Assembly (NCBI RefSeq): GCF_010093025.1
Contig: NZ_CP048114.1
Coordinates: forward strand, 1,302,001-1,366,000
Source of the DNA: Edaphobacter sp. 12200R-103
GTDB lineage: Bacteria > Acidobacteriota > Terriglobia > Terriglobales > Acidobacteriaceae
Direction: 5' to 3'
Length of the DNA stretch: 64,000 nt
Shown: piece after piece, positions 35,500 to 44,928 of the stretch
Layout: the number at the start of each line of letters is the position of its first letter
Position numbering within the stretch: the first letter of the stretch is position 1
Position numbers and translations under genes: made by a program
The notes under the pieces: model-generated
Database searches by the model: none
The model's input: only the letters and a program-made list of their open reading frames with translations
What the model was told of the DNA's origin: nothing

Positions 35500-36668
35500 G
35501 CAACACCGCCTTTCTTCGCCAATGCCAGAGCACCATCGGCCGGTTCGCAGATAAAGCAATCAGCTTCGATCTTTGTCGCTTGCGCGTACTCGCGCTGAAC
35601 CGCGGAGACAAACGCCTCCGCCTCCGAAGCCTTCACGATATTTACCGTGCAGCCTCCGAAGCCGCCTCCCGTAATTCTTGCCCCGATGCATCCCGATTGT
35701 CTGAGAGCGATCTCAACCAGCGTATCGACTTCCTCGCAGCTTGCGGCGAAATCGTCGCGCATGCTCGTGTGAGCCTTCACCATCAGTTCTCCGAAACGCG
35801 GCATATCGCTCTCCAGCAGAGCGTCGCGGGCCTGCAGAACACGCTCATTCTCAGTAATGATGTGCCTACATCGCGCAAAGCTCTCCGGAGACATCCTGTC
35901 CCGGCAGGCGCCCAGGTCAGCCAGCGTGGCGTCACGCAGCAGCGCTACCCCGCACTCTTGCTGCAACACAGCCTGCCCCGCTTCAACCTCATCACGGCGA
36001 TTGCCATACTCGCCGGTGGCAACCGCGTGCCTCACCATAGAATTGGCAATTACAACCCGAACATCGTCGGGAAGAGGCAGCAGATCGAACTCGAGCGAAC
36101 GCGTATCCAGCATCATGGCGCGATGCGCCACGGCTCCGGCGACGACGAACTGGTCCATGATCCCGCTCTTCGCACCGACAAATTCATTCTCGGCCCTACG
36201 ACAGAGCGTGGCCAGCTTCGCCAGGGGAAGCGTCGACTCGCTGAGAGACAGGATTGCCATCGCTGCGGCTACCTCGACCGACGCCGAGGAGCTCAGGCCA
36301 GCTCCCAGGGGGACATCGCCGGAAAGCGTTATGTTGAATCCCCCGAAGCGAATGCCCTCTTTCCAGAGGCTCCACGCTACTCCTGCCGGGTAGTCGCTCC
36401 AGTGCCCCTGTCGCCCGCGCTCAAGACTCTTCAGGTCAAAGATGGTCTCTTCGCCGTAGTTATGGGAGTAAAACGCGAGCCGTTTGTCTTCCCGCGGGCT
36501 GATGACCGCGATCGTCTGAAAGTCGATGGCCATCGGCATCACAAGACCGCCGGTATAGTCGGTGTGTTCCCCAATCAGATTGACCCGTGCCGGCGCGCGA
36601 AAGAGCTTTCCCGGCTGGCCAAAATGATCTTCATGCGCAGTCTGTACTGCTTTGTCCGTCAACTTCAT
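35496..36668 (-). CDS. galK: Galactokinase
   Basis: A 390-residue GHMP kinase phosphorylating galactose at C1. Signature [13 protein letters not shown] (about 34-46), the ATP loop [17 protein letters not shown], and the C-terminal [17 protein letters not shown] are all present. First gene of galK-galT-manA; the stop overlaps the galT start. No galE is in the window. The 95 bases upstream hold no clear operator. Confidence 0.96.
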   Translation of the reverse strand: MKLTDKAVQTAHEDHFGQPGKLFRAPARVNLIGEHTDYTGGLVMPMAIDFQTIAVISPREDKRLAFYSHNYGEETIFDLKSLERGRQGHWSDYPAGVAWSLWKEGIRFGGFNITLSGDVPLGAGLSSSASVEVAAAMAILSLSESTLPLAKLATLCRRAENEFVGAKSGIMDQFVVAGAVAHRAMMLDTRSLEFDLLPLPDDVRVVIANSMVRHAVATGEYGNRRDEVEAGQAVLQQECGVALLRDATLADLGACRDRMSPESFARCRHIITENERVLQARDALLESDMPRFGELMVKAHTSMRDDFAASCEEVDTLVEIALRQSGCIGARITGGGFGGCTVNIVKASEAEAFVSAVQREYAQATKIEADCFICEPADGALALAKKGGVA

Positions 36669-36763
36669 TCACTTATCCGAAAGGCTCCCGATAGTTGGCA
36701 AACCTTCTTCATCCTATCGTTTGTCCGGCAGAAGCACCCACCTGTTTTCGTAAAAGCACCGGT

Positions 36764-39346
36764 TTACTCTTCCCGAAGCACCTCAAGTGGCTTTTGCCCC
36801 AGCACACGAAAACTGGCTCCCCAGCCTGTCGCCACGGTGGCGGCCGCGGTCAGCAAGAGCACAGCGACGTTCCACCCCCAGTGGAAATGATAGGTAACAG
36901 ACATTCTGCCCAGCAGAATACGAGCAACGATATTGGCAAAGGCGATTCCGACAAGGCCGGCAACCAGGCCGAGCACTGCAAATTCGATCGAAAATACAGC
37001 CGCAATTCTTCCTCTGGTGGCGCCCAGGGTCTTTAAAACAACGACCTCACGAATACGACGATAGCGGGTTCCGGCCACGGCGCTGGCGAGAATGACGATG
37101 CCCGCAAATACGCTGAAGGCCGCGAGAAACTGGATTACATAGGTGATCTGGATAACGACGGAACGCACCGTCTCAAGTGCCTGCGCAACATTGATAACCG
37201 TCACGGTCGGAAAGGCATGATAGAGCGCACGCTGCAACTCTCCTACGCGCCTGGGATCGGAGTGGACCCCACCGTACCAGACCACCGGCAGCCCCTTGAG
37301 AGTAGAAGGGGGGAGGATAAACTCCGCGCGCGCATAGGTATGCTGTCCATCAGCCTTGGTCAGAGCGACGACCGTGGCGACGAATTCAGAGTCCTGGGCG
37401 GCGAAGGTGATCTTTGATCCGACATGGACGCCAAGCCGATCGGCCTGACGCTTCGCAATTGCGACTACCGGCTTCTGCTGTTCAGCACTCCACCAGGACC
37501 CCTCTTCCACAGTAGTCCCCGCCGGAGGAGCATCGAACGAGGTCAGCGAGATCGACCGCAGCATCCGCTTCGGAAAGTTCTTCAACTTCAGCTCGGTCGC
37601 AGGCACGCCATCGATTGCAAGAATGCGAGACGAGACGACAGGAAGAAGCTCCGAGGCAGCGGTGACGCTCGGTTGGGAGCGCAGCAGCTTCTCGACGCCC
37701 GCAACTTCCCTGCTGGTGATGTCGATCAGGAAGACGTTCGGAAGATTCGGTGCGCTGGACAGGTGCAGTTCGTGCACGACCGCCTTCTGGACCAGGAAGA
37801 CAGACATGATCTGCATCACCCCCAACCCGACCGCAGCCAGCAGAGCCGCTGATGGATTGCCCGGCCGATAAAGGTTGGCGAGTCCATGGCGCACCGCCGA
37901 CGGAAGCCGAAGACGCGTCTTTGCCAGAAACTTCCGTAAGCCCGCGAGCAAGAGAGCGCAGGCTGCAAGAAGAACTATTAAAACAGCCACCAGGCCCAGC
38001 GCAAAGACCTGGCCAACCATGGCTGAGTCTGAGAGCGTTGCAGCAATGGCGGCCAGGCCGGTGACGATCAGCACCACGGCGACGATCTGAACGGCGTTCT
38101 CTTTAAGCCGCTTCTTGACCGCAGAGATAAACGGATCGGAACTTTCGTCTACAGTCCTGCGCAAGATCAGAATGGGACGTACGGAACGAATATCGAGAAG
38201 AGGTGGAAGTGTGAACAGAAGGGTAGTCAGGACTCCGACACCAAGCCCCGTAGCGACCGCCTGAGACTGCACGTGCAATGCCGTGGATACACCCAGCAGC
38301 TTACCCAGAAAATACGGAAAGGCCATTTGCACCAATCCGCCGAACGCCACACCGAGAATGCCTCCAAGCAATCCCAGCAACAGGGTTTGAATCAGATAGA
38401 TCCGGATAATCTCAGCCGACCCGGCGCCCAGGGATTTCATGATCGCGATGGTATCGAGCCTCTGTTCCAGATGCGCCCGCATCGCCATCGCTACGCCGAC
38501 CGCGCCAAGCACAAGAGCCACCAGGCTCATCAAGGAAAGCAGGCTGGTCGCCCGATCGAGCCCCCGTGTAAGCGCCGGGTTGGTCTCGCGGTAGTCGATC
38601 ACCTGCGACTCGGGCAGCAGCTTCTCCAGACGCTCCTTCAGGTCCGCAACCGTTTTATCCGAGATGGGAGTGCCGTCCTTCGGTTTCGGCAGCTCGAAGA
38701 GGTATCTCTGACCTGCATGGCTTCCCGGGGCGAGCAAACCGCTGGCGTCAAGTCCGGTGCGCGTGATGAAGACACGCGGCCCGGCAGCAAAGTTTCCGGA
38801 GAGGCGGTCTGGCTCGTTCACCACAATAGCGGCGATGCGAAAGATCCGACTTCCAATCTTAAGCGAGTCTCCTATGTTCAGGTGCAGTCGTACCAGCAGA
38901 TCGTCCGCAACGACAACGGTATCGTCGTGTAGAACATCCTTCAGACTTCCCGCGGGCTGCAACTGGACGTCGCCGTAAAAGGGATACAGGGATGGATCGA
39001 CCGCCTTCAACGAGACCAGCAGAGGATCAAGGGTCTTCGCGGAACTGGCCATCGAGAGCATTTCGGTGACCGGCGTCATCTGGACGGACTCCGCCTCTAT
39101 CGCATCCAGCCCCTTCTGCTCCTGCGGGGTCGGCTGCTGGAACATCCGGGCCGAAAGATCGGCCGCCATGATGGAGCGGGCGCGATCCAGCAGCGCAGCG
39201 CGGAAGGTGGAGGAGAAACCGCGCACTCCCGTAAGCGCCGCAACCCCGATCGCGACCGAGAGAACGACGAAGAAGAATTTTCCTCGCGAGAAATGCAGCT
39301 CACGAATCGCGATCTTGAGTGCCGAACGGTAGGAGAGCGAGGCCAT
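36764..39346 (-). CDS. ybbP: ABC transporter permease, YbbP/FtsX-like
   Basis: An 860-residue FtsX-superfamily permease. N-terminal helix with GKFFFVVLSVAIGVAALTGVRGF, then a large periplasmic domain (about 60-240). A block of three helices follows (TSLLSLMSLVALVLGAVGVAMAM, LIQTLLLGLLGGILGVAFGGL), then a second domain and the C-terminal FtsX helices (FLAAFSVFAGIVILASAVAGTRYRR, VLKTLGATRGRIAAVFSIEF). Size and layout match E. coli YbbP (804). It starts 1 base after the ATPase stop. The pair probably extracts or exports lipophilic molecules; substrate unproven. Confidence 0.93.
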   Translation of the reverse strand: MASLSYRSALKIAIRELHFSRGKFFFVVLSVAIGVAALTGVRGFSSTFRAALLDRARSIMAADLSARMFQQPTPQEQKGLDAIEAESVQMTPVTEMLSMASSAKTLDPLLVSLKAVDPSLYPFYGDVQLQPAGSLKDVLHDDTVVVADDLLVRLHLNIGDSLKIGSRIFRIAAIVVNEPDRLSGNFAAGPRVFITRTGLDASGLLAPGSHAGQRYLFELPKPKDGTPISDKTVADLKERLEKLLPESQVIDYRETNPALTRGLDRATSLLSLMSLVALVLGAVGVAMAMRAHLEQRLDTIAIMKSLGAGSAEIIRIYLIQTLLLGLLGGILGVAFGGLVQMAFPYFLGKLLGVSTALHVQSQAVATGLGVGVLTTLLFTLPPLLDIRSVRPILILRRTVDESSDPFISAVKKRLKENAVQIVAVVLIVTGLAAIAATLSDSAMVGQVFALGLVAVLIVLLAACALLLAGLRKFLAKTRLRLPSAVRHGLANLYRPGNPSAALLAAVGLGVMQIMSVFLVQKAVVHELHLSSAPNLPNVFLIDITSREVAGVEKLLRSQPSVTAASELLPVVSSRILAIDGVPATELKLKNFPKRMLRSISLTSFDAPPAGTTVEEGSWWSAEQQKPVVAIAKRQADRLGVHVGSKITFAAQDSEFVATVVALTKADGQHTYARAEFILPPSTLKGLPVVWYGGVHSDPRRVGELQRALYHAFPTVTVINVAQALETVRSVVIQITYVIQFLAAFSVFAGIVILASAVAGTRYRRIREVVVLKTLGATRGRIAAVFSIEFAVLGLVAGLVGIAFANIVARILLGRMSVTYHFHWGWNVAVLLLTAAATVATGWGASFRVLGQKPLEVLREE

Positions 39347-39347
39347 C

Positions 39348-40076
39348 TTATTTTTCCACCGTCAGGGAGACGGGCTGCTGAATCTCGTCCGAGATTACGC
39401 TGCCGTCGCGCAGCACAATGCGCCGGTCGGCGTACCCGGCAAGAACTGGATCGTGCGTTACCAGCACCAACGTCGTACCCAGCGTGCGATTCAGGTGCAG
39501 CAGCAAGTCCAGCACATGCGCTCCATTGGTCGTATCCAGATTGCCGGTAGGCTCATCGGCAAGAACGATGGGCGGTCGCAGAATGAATGCCCGCGCCAAC
39601 GCGACCCGCTGCTGCTCGCCTCCGGAGAGTTGGACGGGGTAATGATCCAGGCGGTCGCTCAATCCCACGCTTTCCAGCAGTTCCCGTGCCCGCCGCTGCC
39701 CCTCGTTGGCGTCTGCGCTTTCTGCATTCAACTCATAAGGAAGGAGAACGTTCTCGAGTGCCGTGAGCGTAGGAACAAGCTGGTAGGACTGAAAGACGAA
39801 ACCGACGGTTCTGCCACGAACTTTGGCAAGCTTGTCTTCAGGAAGATAAGAGATTGAGATCCCATTGAGACGAACTTCGCCAGCACTGGGAGTATCCAGT
39901 CCCGCAAGCAATCCCAAAAGCGTCGATTTTCCGCTGCCGGAGGCGCCCATGATGGCCACAAACTGCCCGCGCGCGACCGTGAAGCTGATCCCCTTGAGGA
40001 TATCGACCGTCCGAGCGCCGTTCCGGATGGACTTACGCAAATCCTGGACCTCGATCATGGTGGCTGCTTCGGTCAC
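39348..40076 (-). CDS. ybbA: ABC transporter ATP-binding protein, YbbA-like
   Basis: A 242-residue MacB/LolD-type ATPase. Walker A is GASGSGKSTLL, the Q-loop is VFQSYQLVPTLTALENV, the ABC signature is LSGGEQQRVALARA, Walker B is PPIVLADEPTGNLD, and the switch His is in LVLVTHD. GTG 40076 is preferred as start because GGGGAG lies 7 bases upstream; the frame is open to 40139 inside the next promoter. Its partner is ybbP, and tesA lies divergently 47 bases away, as in E. coli. Confidence 0.94.
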   Translation of the reverse strand: MTEAATMIEVQDLRKSIRNGARTVDILKGISFTVARGQFVAIMGASGSGKSTLLGLLAGLDTPSAGEVRLNGISISYLPEDKLAKVRGRTVGFVFQSYQLVPTLTALENVLLPYELNAESADANEGQRRARELLESVGLSDRLDHYPVQLSGGEQQRVALARAFILRPPIVLADEPTGNLDTTNGAHVLDLLLHLNRTLGTTLVLVTHDPVLAGYADRRIVLRDGSVISDEIQQPVSLTVEK

Positions 40077-40123
40077 TCTCTGCTCCCCTGCTCGGCCTGA
40101 GCTTCTTTGATAGATTCGTAGCA

Positions 40124-40864
40124 ATGCGGCGCGTTGCAATTGTTCCTATACTAGCGGCTCTCCTGGTCTGTCTCTCAGGCTGCCGCTCCAGCCGGCCCAC
40201 ACAGCCGGAAACTTCGTCTCAGAGGCCATCGGAGCCGTCCACGATGCCTACAGCCGTCGAGCCGCCACCGGAACCTTCTCCCAGGCAGGATTCGCGGCCG
40301 CGGATCGTCTGCTTCGGCGACAGCCTGACGGCAGGCTATGGCACCGATCCCGGCCAGGCATATCCCGACTATCTACAGACTCTGCTCGATCAAAAGGGAT
40401 ATGAGTATCGCGTCGTGAACGCGGGCATCAGCGGCAATACCAGCAAGGATGGCGTCGCAAGGGTGGACCATATCGTCGCCATGAAGCCAGATATCGTCGT
40501 CGTGGAGTTTGGCGGAAATGACGGTCTGCGCGGCCTCCGGATCGCCGATACCCGGGCCAATCTCGACAAGATCCTCTCCACACTCAACCAAAGTGGGACA
40601 AAAGTCGTTCTTGCAGGTATTACGCTGCCCCCTGACTACGGCCAGGACTACATTCGCCAGTTCGACGAGAGCTATACCCTGCTGGCGAAAAAGTACCACG
40701 TCCCCATGATTCCCTTCCTGCTCAAAGGAGTCTTTGGCGTAGATGGCATGATGCAGGCCGACCGGACACACGCGACAGCGGCGGGCAATAAAGTGGTCGC
40801 GGAAAACGTTCGCGCGCTGATTCAGCCTCTGATGAAGAAGCCCTCTATCCGATCACAACGATAG
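40124..40864 (+). CDS. tesA: GDSL esterase/lipoprotein, TesA-like
   Basis: A 246-residue lipoprotein with a lipobox (ALLVCLSGC, Cys20). A Pro/Ser-rich linker is followed by an SGNH hydrolase domain: block I RIVCFGDSLTAGYG, block II VVNAGISGNTS, block III VVEFGGNDGLRGL and block V QADRTHATAAGN with the catalytic Asp-His. The Ser-Gly-Asn-His set is complete. E. coli TesA is a periplasmic thioesterase/arylesterase. Here a lipoprotein anchor replaces a simple signal peptide. The divergent ybbAP genes and TesA recur together in proteobacteria, and the same order here supports a shared lipid-related function. Confidence 0.92.
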   Translation: MRRVAIVPILAALLVCLSGCRSSRPTQPETSSQRPSEPSTMPTAVEPPPEPSPRQDSRPRIVCFGDSLTAGYGTDPGQAYPDYLQTLLDQKGYEYRVVNAGISGNTSKDGVARVDHIVAMKPDIVVVEFGGNDGLRGLRIADTRANLDKILSTLNQSGTKVVLAGITLPPDYGQDYIRQFDESYTLLAKKYHVPMIPFLLKGVFGVDGMMQADRTHATAAGNKVVAENVRALIQPLMKKPSIRSQR

Positions 40865-41717
40865 GCTGCACCAGCGTACCGGCGATACGTCGTCCGATGG
40901 CCAGCAGATCAACCGGACTGGTAAAGATCTTCACCAGCGGGGACCGCGAGAAATCCGGCACATTGACCTGCATCCCATTCCGCAGCCTTCCAGCGGTCTG
41001 TTCGTCGACCGTCACGCTGGGGATCTCAGGAAGCAGCATGCGCGGATGTGGAAGCCTCGCCGCGATCTCAGGAGGAGACAGAGTTTTCAGTGCCTCTACA
41101 CTCAGCGCATGATCGAGCGTAAAGGACCCCGCCCGCGTTCGGCGGAGCGATGACAGATGCGCTCCGCACCCGGCAAGCTGTCCAAGTTCGTGCGCTACAG
41201 AGCGCACGTAACCGCCGGCAGAGACGTGGATCGTAAAGCTCGCCTCATCTCCATCCAGCGAGAGCAGCTGAAAGTCGTGAACCGTGATGCGAGCCGCCTT
41301 GACGGGAACCTCGGCTCCTGCGCGAGCCAGCTTGTGCGCGGGAACCCCCTGAATCTTTTTTGCGGAGTAGATAGGAGGCACCTGGTCGATCTCGCCATGA
41401 AACCTCTCAGCCAGTTTCCGTAGCTGCTCCAGGTCCATCTCCAGAGGCGCTGGAGAAGATGTGGGTTCGCCTTCCGCATCAAAGCTGTCCGTCGAATAGC
41501 CGAAACGGATTCGGCCCTCGTACCACTTCTCCGATTGCCCGAAGAACTGGGCCAGGCGGGTGTATTTTCCCATCAGCAGGGGCAAAACTCCAGTTGCCAT
41601 CGGGTCCAGGGTTCCCAGGTGCCCAATGGAACGCTCCCCTGTTGCCCGCCGGACGATTGCGACCACATCGTGCGAAGTCATGCCGGCAGGCTTATCCATC
41701 ACTAACAAACCATTCAT
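40845..41717 (-). CDS. truB: tRNA pseudouridine(55) synthase
   Basis: A 290-residue synthase that isomerises U55 in the T-loop of tRNAs. Motif GHLGTLDPMATGVL holds the catalytic Asp; PPIYSAKKIQGVPAHKLAR and VSAGGYVRSVAHELGQ are typical TruB strands, and a PUA-like C-terminal part begins near residue 235. ATG 41717 (MNGLLVMDKPAGMTSHD) is the conserved start; the frame is open upstream to 41939 without meaning. Its 3' end overlaps tesA by 20 bases (convergent). Confidence 0.94.
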   Translation of the reverse strand: MNGLLVMDKPAGMTSHDVVAIVRRATGERSIGHLGTLDPMATGVLPLLMGKYTRLAQFFGQSEKWYEGRIRFGYSTDSFDAEGEPTSSPAPLEMDLEQLRKLAERFHGEIDQVPPIYSAKKIQGVPAHKLARAGAEVPVKAARITVHDFQLLSLDGDEASFTIHVSAGGYVRSVAHELGQLAGCGAHLSSLRRTRAGSFTLDHALSVEALKTLSPPEIAARLPHPRMLLPEIPSVTVDEQTAGRLRNGMQVNVPDFSRSPLVKIFTSPVDLLAIGRRIAGTLVQPIVVIG

Positions 41718-41803
41718 TCCATTGCCTAGTCTACTGGCTCGCCCTCCCCGCACGTGCGGTAAAACAAACGTTTTTCGGTACTTTCGTAAGCGGCAGAGGT
41801 CCT

Positions 41804-42412
41804 CTAGAAAGCGCTGCCGTTTCTGCGCACGAGCGAGAGAAACTCGTTGCGCGTCTGAAGCTGGGTTTTGAAGACGCCCAGCATGGCCGAGGTGACGGTA
41901 AGCGAGTGCTGTTTCTCGACTCCACGCATCATCATGCACAGGTGCTGCGCCTCCAGAATGACGGCTACGCCCTGAGGATCAATTGCCTCGGTGATCGCCT
42001 CGCCGATCTGCCGCGTCAGCCGCTCCTGCACCTGCAGCCGACGGGCAAAGACGTCCACCAGGCGTGGAATCTTGCTCAGGCCAATGACCTTGCCGTTGGG
42101 CACATACGCAACGTGCGCCTTGCCGAAGAACGGCAACATGTGGTGCTCGCACATCGAGAAGAACTCCACGTCCTTGACGATGACCATCTCGTCATAGTCG
42201 ACATCGAACAGCGCCGCATGCAGCACGTCGGCGATATCCATCTTGTAGCCCCGGGTCAGGAAGGCCAGCGCCCTCTCCATGCGCTCCGGCGTGCGAATAA
42301 GGCCGTCGCGCGTGGGATCCTCGCCGATGCGGATCAAAAGCTCTCGGTAGAGGTCCTGCGTGGAGGCATCAGAGAGCGAAGCCTTTTCCAGTGTCGTTTC
42401 AGTGCTGATCAT
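41804..42412 (-). CDS. folE: GTP cyclohydrolase I
   Basis: A 202-residue enzyme making 7,8-dihydroneopterin triphosphate from GTP, the entry to folate, queuosine and biopterin. Signatures: [57 protein letters not shown] and [18 protein letters not shown]. Zinc ligands are Cys and His of MCEHH and Cys of LCMMMRG. It lies 38 bases after the first PTPS-like gene on the same strand, so the three pterin genes probably form one transcript. Confidence 0.96.
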   Translation of the reverse strand: MISTETTLEKASLSDASTQDLYRELLIRIGEDPTRDGLIRTPERMERALAFLTRGYKMDIADVLHAALFDVDYDEMVIVKDVEFFSMCEHHMLPFFGKAHVAYVPNGKVIGLSKIPRLVDVFARRLQVQERLTRQIGEAITEAIDPQGVAVILEAQHLCMMMRGVEKQHSLTVTSAMLGVFKTQLQTRNEFLSLVRRNGSAF

Positions 42413-42450
42413 GTCCGGGCCTTTCTTGTGAGATTACGTCAGCGGGATTC

Positions 42451-42858
42451 TCAGCCGTCGCCAGCGTAGTCAAAGGAGTTATTGCCGGTCTCTTCAATAT
42501 GGATGCGCTCCAGGTGTGCACCCGGAAAACCTGCAAAGATGCGATATACCTCAATAGATAGATTCTCCGTGGTCGAGACACGATACGCAAAGCACTCCAG
42601 TTCGTTCAGATTGGTGTGATCGAACCGTTCCAGAAGATTCTTCTGCGCAAAGGCATCCAGGTCGGCCAGGTTGCAGACCATTCCCGTCACCGGATCGACC
42701 CTGCCGCTCACGGTCACCTCGACCGTGTAATTGTGGCCATGCCCATGAGGATTGTTGCACTTACCGTAGACCTCGCGATTGCGTTCCTCCGCATAGGCCG
42801 GGCTGTTCAGCCGATGCGACGCGCTGAAGTGATAGCGGCGCGAGAGATAGGCCTTCAT
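42451..42858 (-). CDS. 6-pyruvoyl-tetrahydropterin synthase-family protein, copy 1
   Basis: A 135-residue PTPS/QueD-fold protein. Zinc His are in FSASHR and in GHGHNY. The catalytic Cys is in VYGKCNNPHGHGHNY, the substrate/His-Asp partner is DHTNLN, and STTENL is present. The block GKCNNP-x-GHGHNY, DPVTGM and DH-x-NL resembles animal PTPS more closely than E. coli QueD (which has KCGRLHGHSF). With folE next to it, the product could be 6-pyruvoyl-tetrahydropterin or 6-carboxy-tetrahydropterin. Its ATG overlaps the stop of the second copy (ATGA). Confidence 0.9.
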   Translation of the reverse strand: MKAYLSRRYHFSASHRLNSPAYAEERNREVYGKCNNPHGHGHNYTVEVTVSGRVDPVTGMVCNLADLDAFAQKNLLERFDHTNLNELECFAYRVSTTENLSIEVYRIFAGFPGAHLERIHIEETGNNSFDYAGDG

Positions 42859-43268
42859 TCCTGCTCCCCGTAAAAGTCCGCAAACAGGTCCGGCATCTCG
42901 TAGACGCGAACGCGATGCAGCCGCGCGTTCGGAATCTTGTCCGCCAGCCTGTTCCAGATGGCGATCGCGATATTTTCGGTCGTCGGGATGCTCTCACGGA
43001 ACTCCGGCACCTCAAGATTGAGATGGCGATGATCGTAGACCCGGATCACCTCATGCTCGAGGATGTCTTTGAGTTGCTTGAGGTCCACAACGAATCCCGA
43101 GACGGGGTCGACTTCGCCAGCGACCGTCACCTCAACGGTGTAGTTGTGCCCATGGCCGTTGCGATTTGCGCATTTGCCGAAGACCTTCAGATTCTCGTCT
43201 TCCGACCAGTCATCGACCCAGTAGAAGTGCGCGGAGGAGAACTCTGCCTTGCGTGTAAGAAAGATCAT
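42855..43268 (-). CDS. 6-pyruvoyl-tetrahydropterin synthase-family protein, copy 2
   Basis: A 137-residue tandem paralogue of the next gene. Seen: FSSAHFYW with the zinc His, FGKCANRNGHGHNYTVEVTV with the catalytic Cys, DPVSGFVVDLKQL, YDHRHLNLEVP and SIPTTENIAIAIW. All catalytic positions are kept, so it is not a decayed copy. The two copies differ at the loop after Cys (NNPH against NRN), hinting at different substrates or a heteromer. The stop overlaps the next ATG by 4 bases, so translation is coupled. Confidence 0.9.
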   Translation of the reverse strand: MIFLTRKAEFSSAHFYWVDDWSEDENLKVFGKCANRNGHGHNYTVEVTVAGEVDPVSGFVVDLKQLKDILEHEVIRVYDHRHLNLEVPEFRESIPTTENIAIAIWNRLADKIPNARLHRVRVYEMPDLFADFYGEQE

Positions 43269-43324
43269 CTCGCCTCTTCTTCTAGTTTATGCCTCCGGGC
43301 TCTAAGCGAGCGAGAGCGCCCATG

Positions 43325-44401
43325 TCAGCTTCCCGTCGGATAGCTGCGCCCTTTCCAGACCACACTGCGCCGAATCTTGTGATGCAGCGTGCTCCGAACC
43401 AGCAAAAAGACGAACAACGGCACGCCGAGAATCGAAATTGCCACATCGGTATACGGAAAGTTCGATCGCGCCACACGGCCGTAAAACCGCCAGAGCGTTC
43501 TAAGCCACAGGAGTATAAGGATCCAGCGCTGCCAGCTGACGAGCCACGGAATCCCGAGCGCAAGCAGAGGCAGACCGAAGTAGAGAGCAACGTCGAGAAC
43601 ACGCCACGCAGCCAGGTAGATAGGCCGGGGAAAGAGAACCGCGAGGTTCTTGGTCCATCCTTCGATCATGTCGCGGGTGGTGCGATACATGCGCGTAGAA
43701 AGCGCGTCCGGAGCATAGCGAAAGCGGATGATCCGCTTGCTCTGCTTGATCGTGCGGGCCAGAGCGACGTCTTCAAGGACATCCGCGGCCACGGCGTGAT
43801 GCCCCCCGATGGCAAAGTAGGCCTCACGCTCGACCAGCAGAAACTGACCGTTGGCCGCGGCGATGCTCCGTTTGGGGTCGTTGATCTCCGGCATGCGATA
43901 GACGCTGGCAAGCTCCGAGAAGACCAGCGGCATCACCGCCCGCTGCCAGAAGCCCGTGACAATCTGCCGGGGAGAATACGACAGAAGAACGGCATGGTGA
44001 ACCTCCGCCTCGCGGATCGATCGCGACAGGTCGCCTGGCTCGTGAACCGTGTCAGCGTCGGTAAAGAGCAGCCAGCGGCCTCGCGCCTGTCGAGCTGCAG
44101 CCCAGCAGGCATTATTCTTCCCTGTAAAACGGATTGCATCCGCCGACAGCTCCGGAGCCTCGATGACACGGACTCCGGGATGCTCCTGGGCCATGGCAGA
44201 GGCGATGGATCGCGTCAGGTCGGTCGAGTGATCGTCGACCACGATCAGTTCCCACCGGCGCCCTAGCTCAAATCCTGGTTCTGACTGGCTTACCAGGGAG
44301 GCGAGACAGGCCGGCAGCGAAAGCTCCTCGTTTCTGGCGGGAACAATGACGGAAAGCTCCAGTCCGGCATTTCCGTCGTATTCGTCAACACCTTCGGTCA
44401 C
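43325..44401 (-). CDS. Family 2 glycosyltransferase, membrane-bound (HpnB/CrtQ-like)
   Basis: A 358-residue GT-A enzyme. LSVIVPARNEELSLPACLASL and the nucleotide-binding VVDDHSTDLT open it. The DxD-like LLFTDADTVHEPGDL holds the metal site, and DVLEDVALARTIKQ is the catalytic-base ED motif. GQFLLVEREAYFAIGGH is typical of the family. C-terminal helices (about 265-345) anchor it in the inner membrane. It resembles hopanoid- or carotenoid-associated glycosyltransferases, but no hopanoid gene is near. A GTG start at 44401; a TATAAT hexamer 9 bases upstream of it suggests a short leader. Confidence 0.88.
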   Translation of the reverse strand: MTEGVDEYDGNAGLELSVIVPARNEELSLPACLASLVSQSEPGFELGRRWELIVVDDHSTDLTRSIASAMAQEHPGVRVIEAPELSADAIRFTGKNNACWAAARQARGRWLLFTDADTVHEPGDLSRSIREAEVHHAVLLSYSPRQIVTGFWQRAVMPLVFSELASVYRMPEINDPKRSIAAANGQFLLVEREAYFAIGGHHAVAADVLEDVALARTIKQSKRIIRFRYAPDALSTRMYRTTRDMIEGWTKNLAVLFPRPIYLAAWRVLDVALYFGLPLLALGIPWLVSWQRWILILLWLRTLWRFYGRVARSNFPYTDVAISILGVPLFVFLLVRSTLHHKIRRSVVWKGRSYPTGS

Positions 44402-44409
44402 AAGTTCGT

Positions 44410-44415
44410 ATTATA
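44410..44415. promoter_or_regulatory. Possible divergent -10 element
   Basis: ATTATA on the plus strand reads TATAAT on the minus strand, 9 bases before the GTG of the glycosyltransferase. The surrounding GTATTATA could also serve the divergent TlpA-like gene. No clear -35 hexamer. Confidence 0.3.
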
Positions 44416-44432
44416 GAAATGTGGAGCGTTCA

Positions 44433-44921
44433 TTGCGGAAGACGCGGAAGATATGGATCGGTCTGGCCCTGCTGCTGGCCCTGGTGGGCTGCGATCGCGG
44501 CCAGCACCCTCGGCAGGTTGAGAAAAAGGCGCCAACTTTTTCCATCAGCAACGATTCCGGGTCGGTGGACCTTTCGAAGTATCGCGGCAAGATTGTCGTG
44601 CTTAATTTCTGGGCGACCTGGTGCCCTCCCTGCATCGAAGAACTGCCTACCCTGATGGAGCTTCAGAGCAGGATGCCGCAGGTCGCAGTGATTGCTGTCA
44701 GCACTGACGAAGATGCCGATGCGTATAAACGCTTCCTCGCCGACCACCATCTCAACCTTACGACTGTTCGCGACGGCCAGCAGCGCATCAGCTCCATGTA
44801 CGGGACCTTCCGCTACCCGGAAACCTATGTGATCGACCGCAATGGCATTCTGCGCAGAAAGTTCATCGGGCCGCAGACCTGGACCAGCCCGGAGATCGTG
44901 GACTATCTCTCGAAGCTTTAA
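44433..44921 (+). CDS. TlpA-like thioredoxin lipoprotein
   Basis: A 162-residue membrane-anchored thiol-disulfide protein. The TTG at 44433 (MRKTRKIWIGLALLLALVGC) gives a proper lipoprotein signal with lipobox LVGC, and GGAG lies 6 bases ahead. The long open frame to 44346 is shadow. The redox domain has VVLNFWATWCPPCIEELPTL with active-site CPPC, then AVIAVSTDEDADAYKRFL and PETYVIDRNG (cis-Pro region). TlpA/ResA family members reduce cytochrome c haem-site cysteines or resolve peroxide; the partner here is unknown. Confidence 0.9.
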   Translation: MRKTRKIWIGLALLLALVGCDRGQHPRQVEKKAPTFSISNDSGSVDLSKYRGKIVVLNFWATWCPPCIEELPTLMELQSRMPQVAVIAVSTDEDADAYKRFLADHHLNLTTVRDGQQRISSMYGTFRYPETYVIDRNGILRRKFIGPQTWTSPEIVDYLSKL

Positions 44922-44928
44922 GGCTAAC

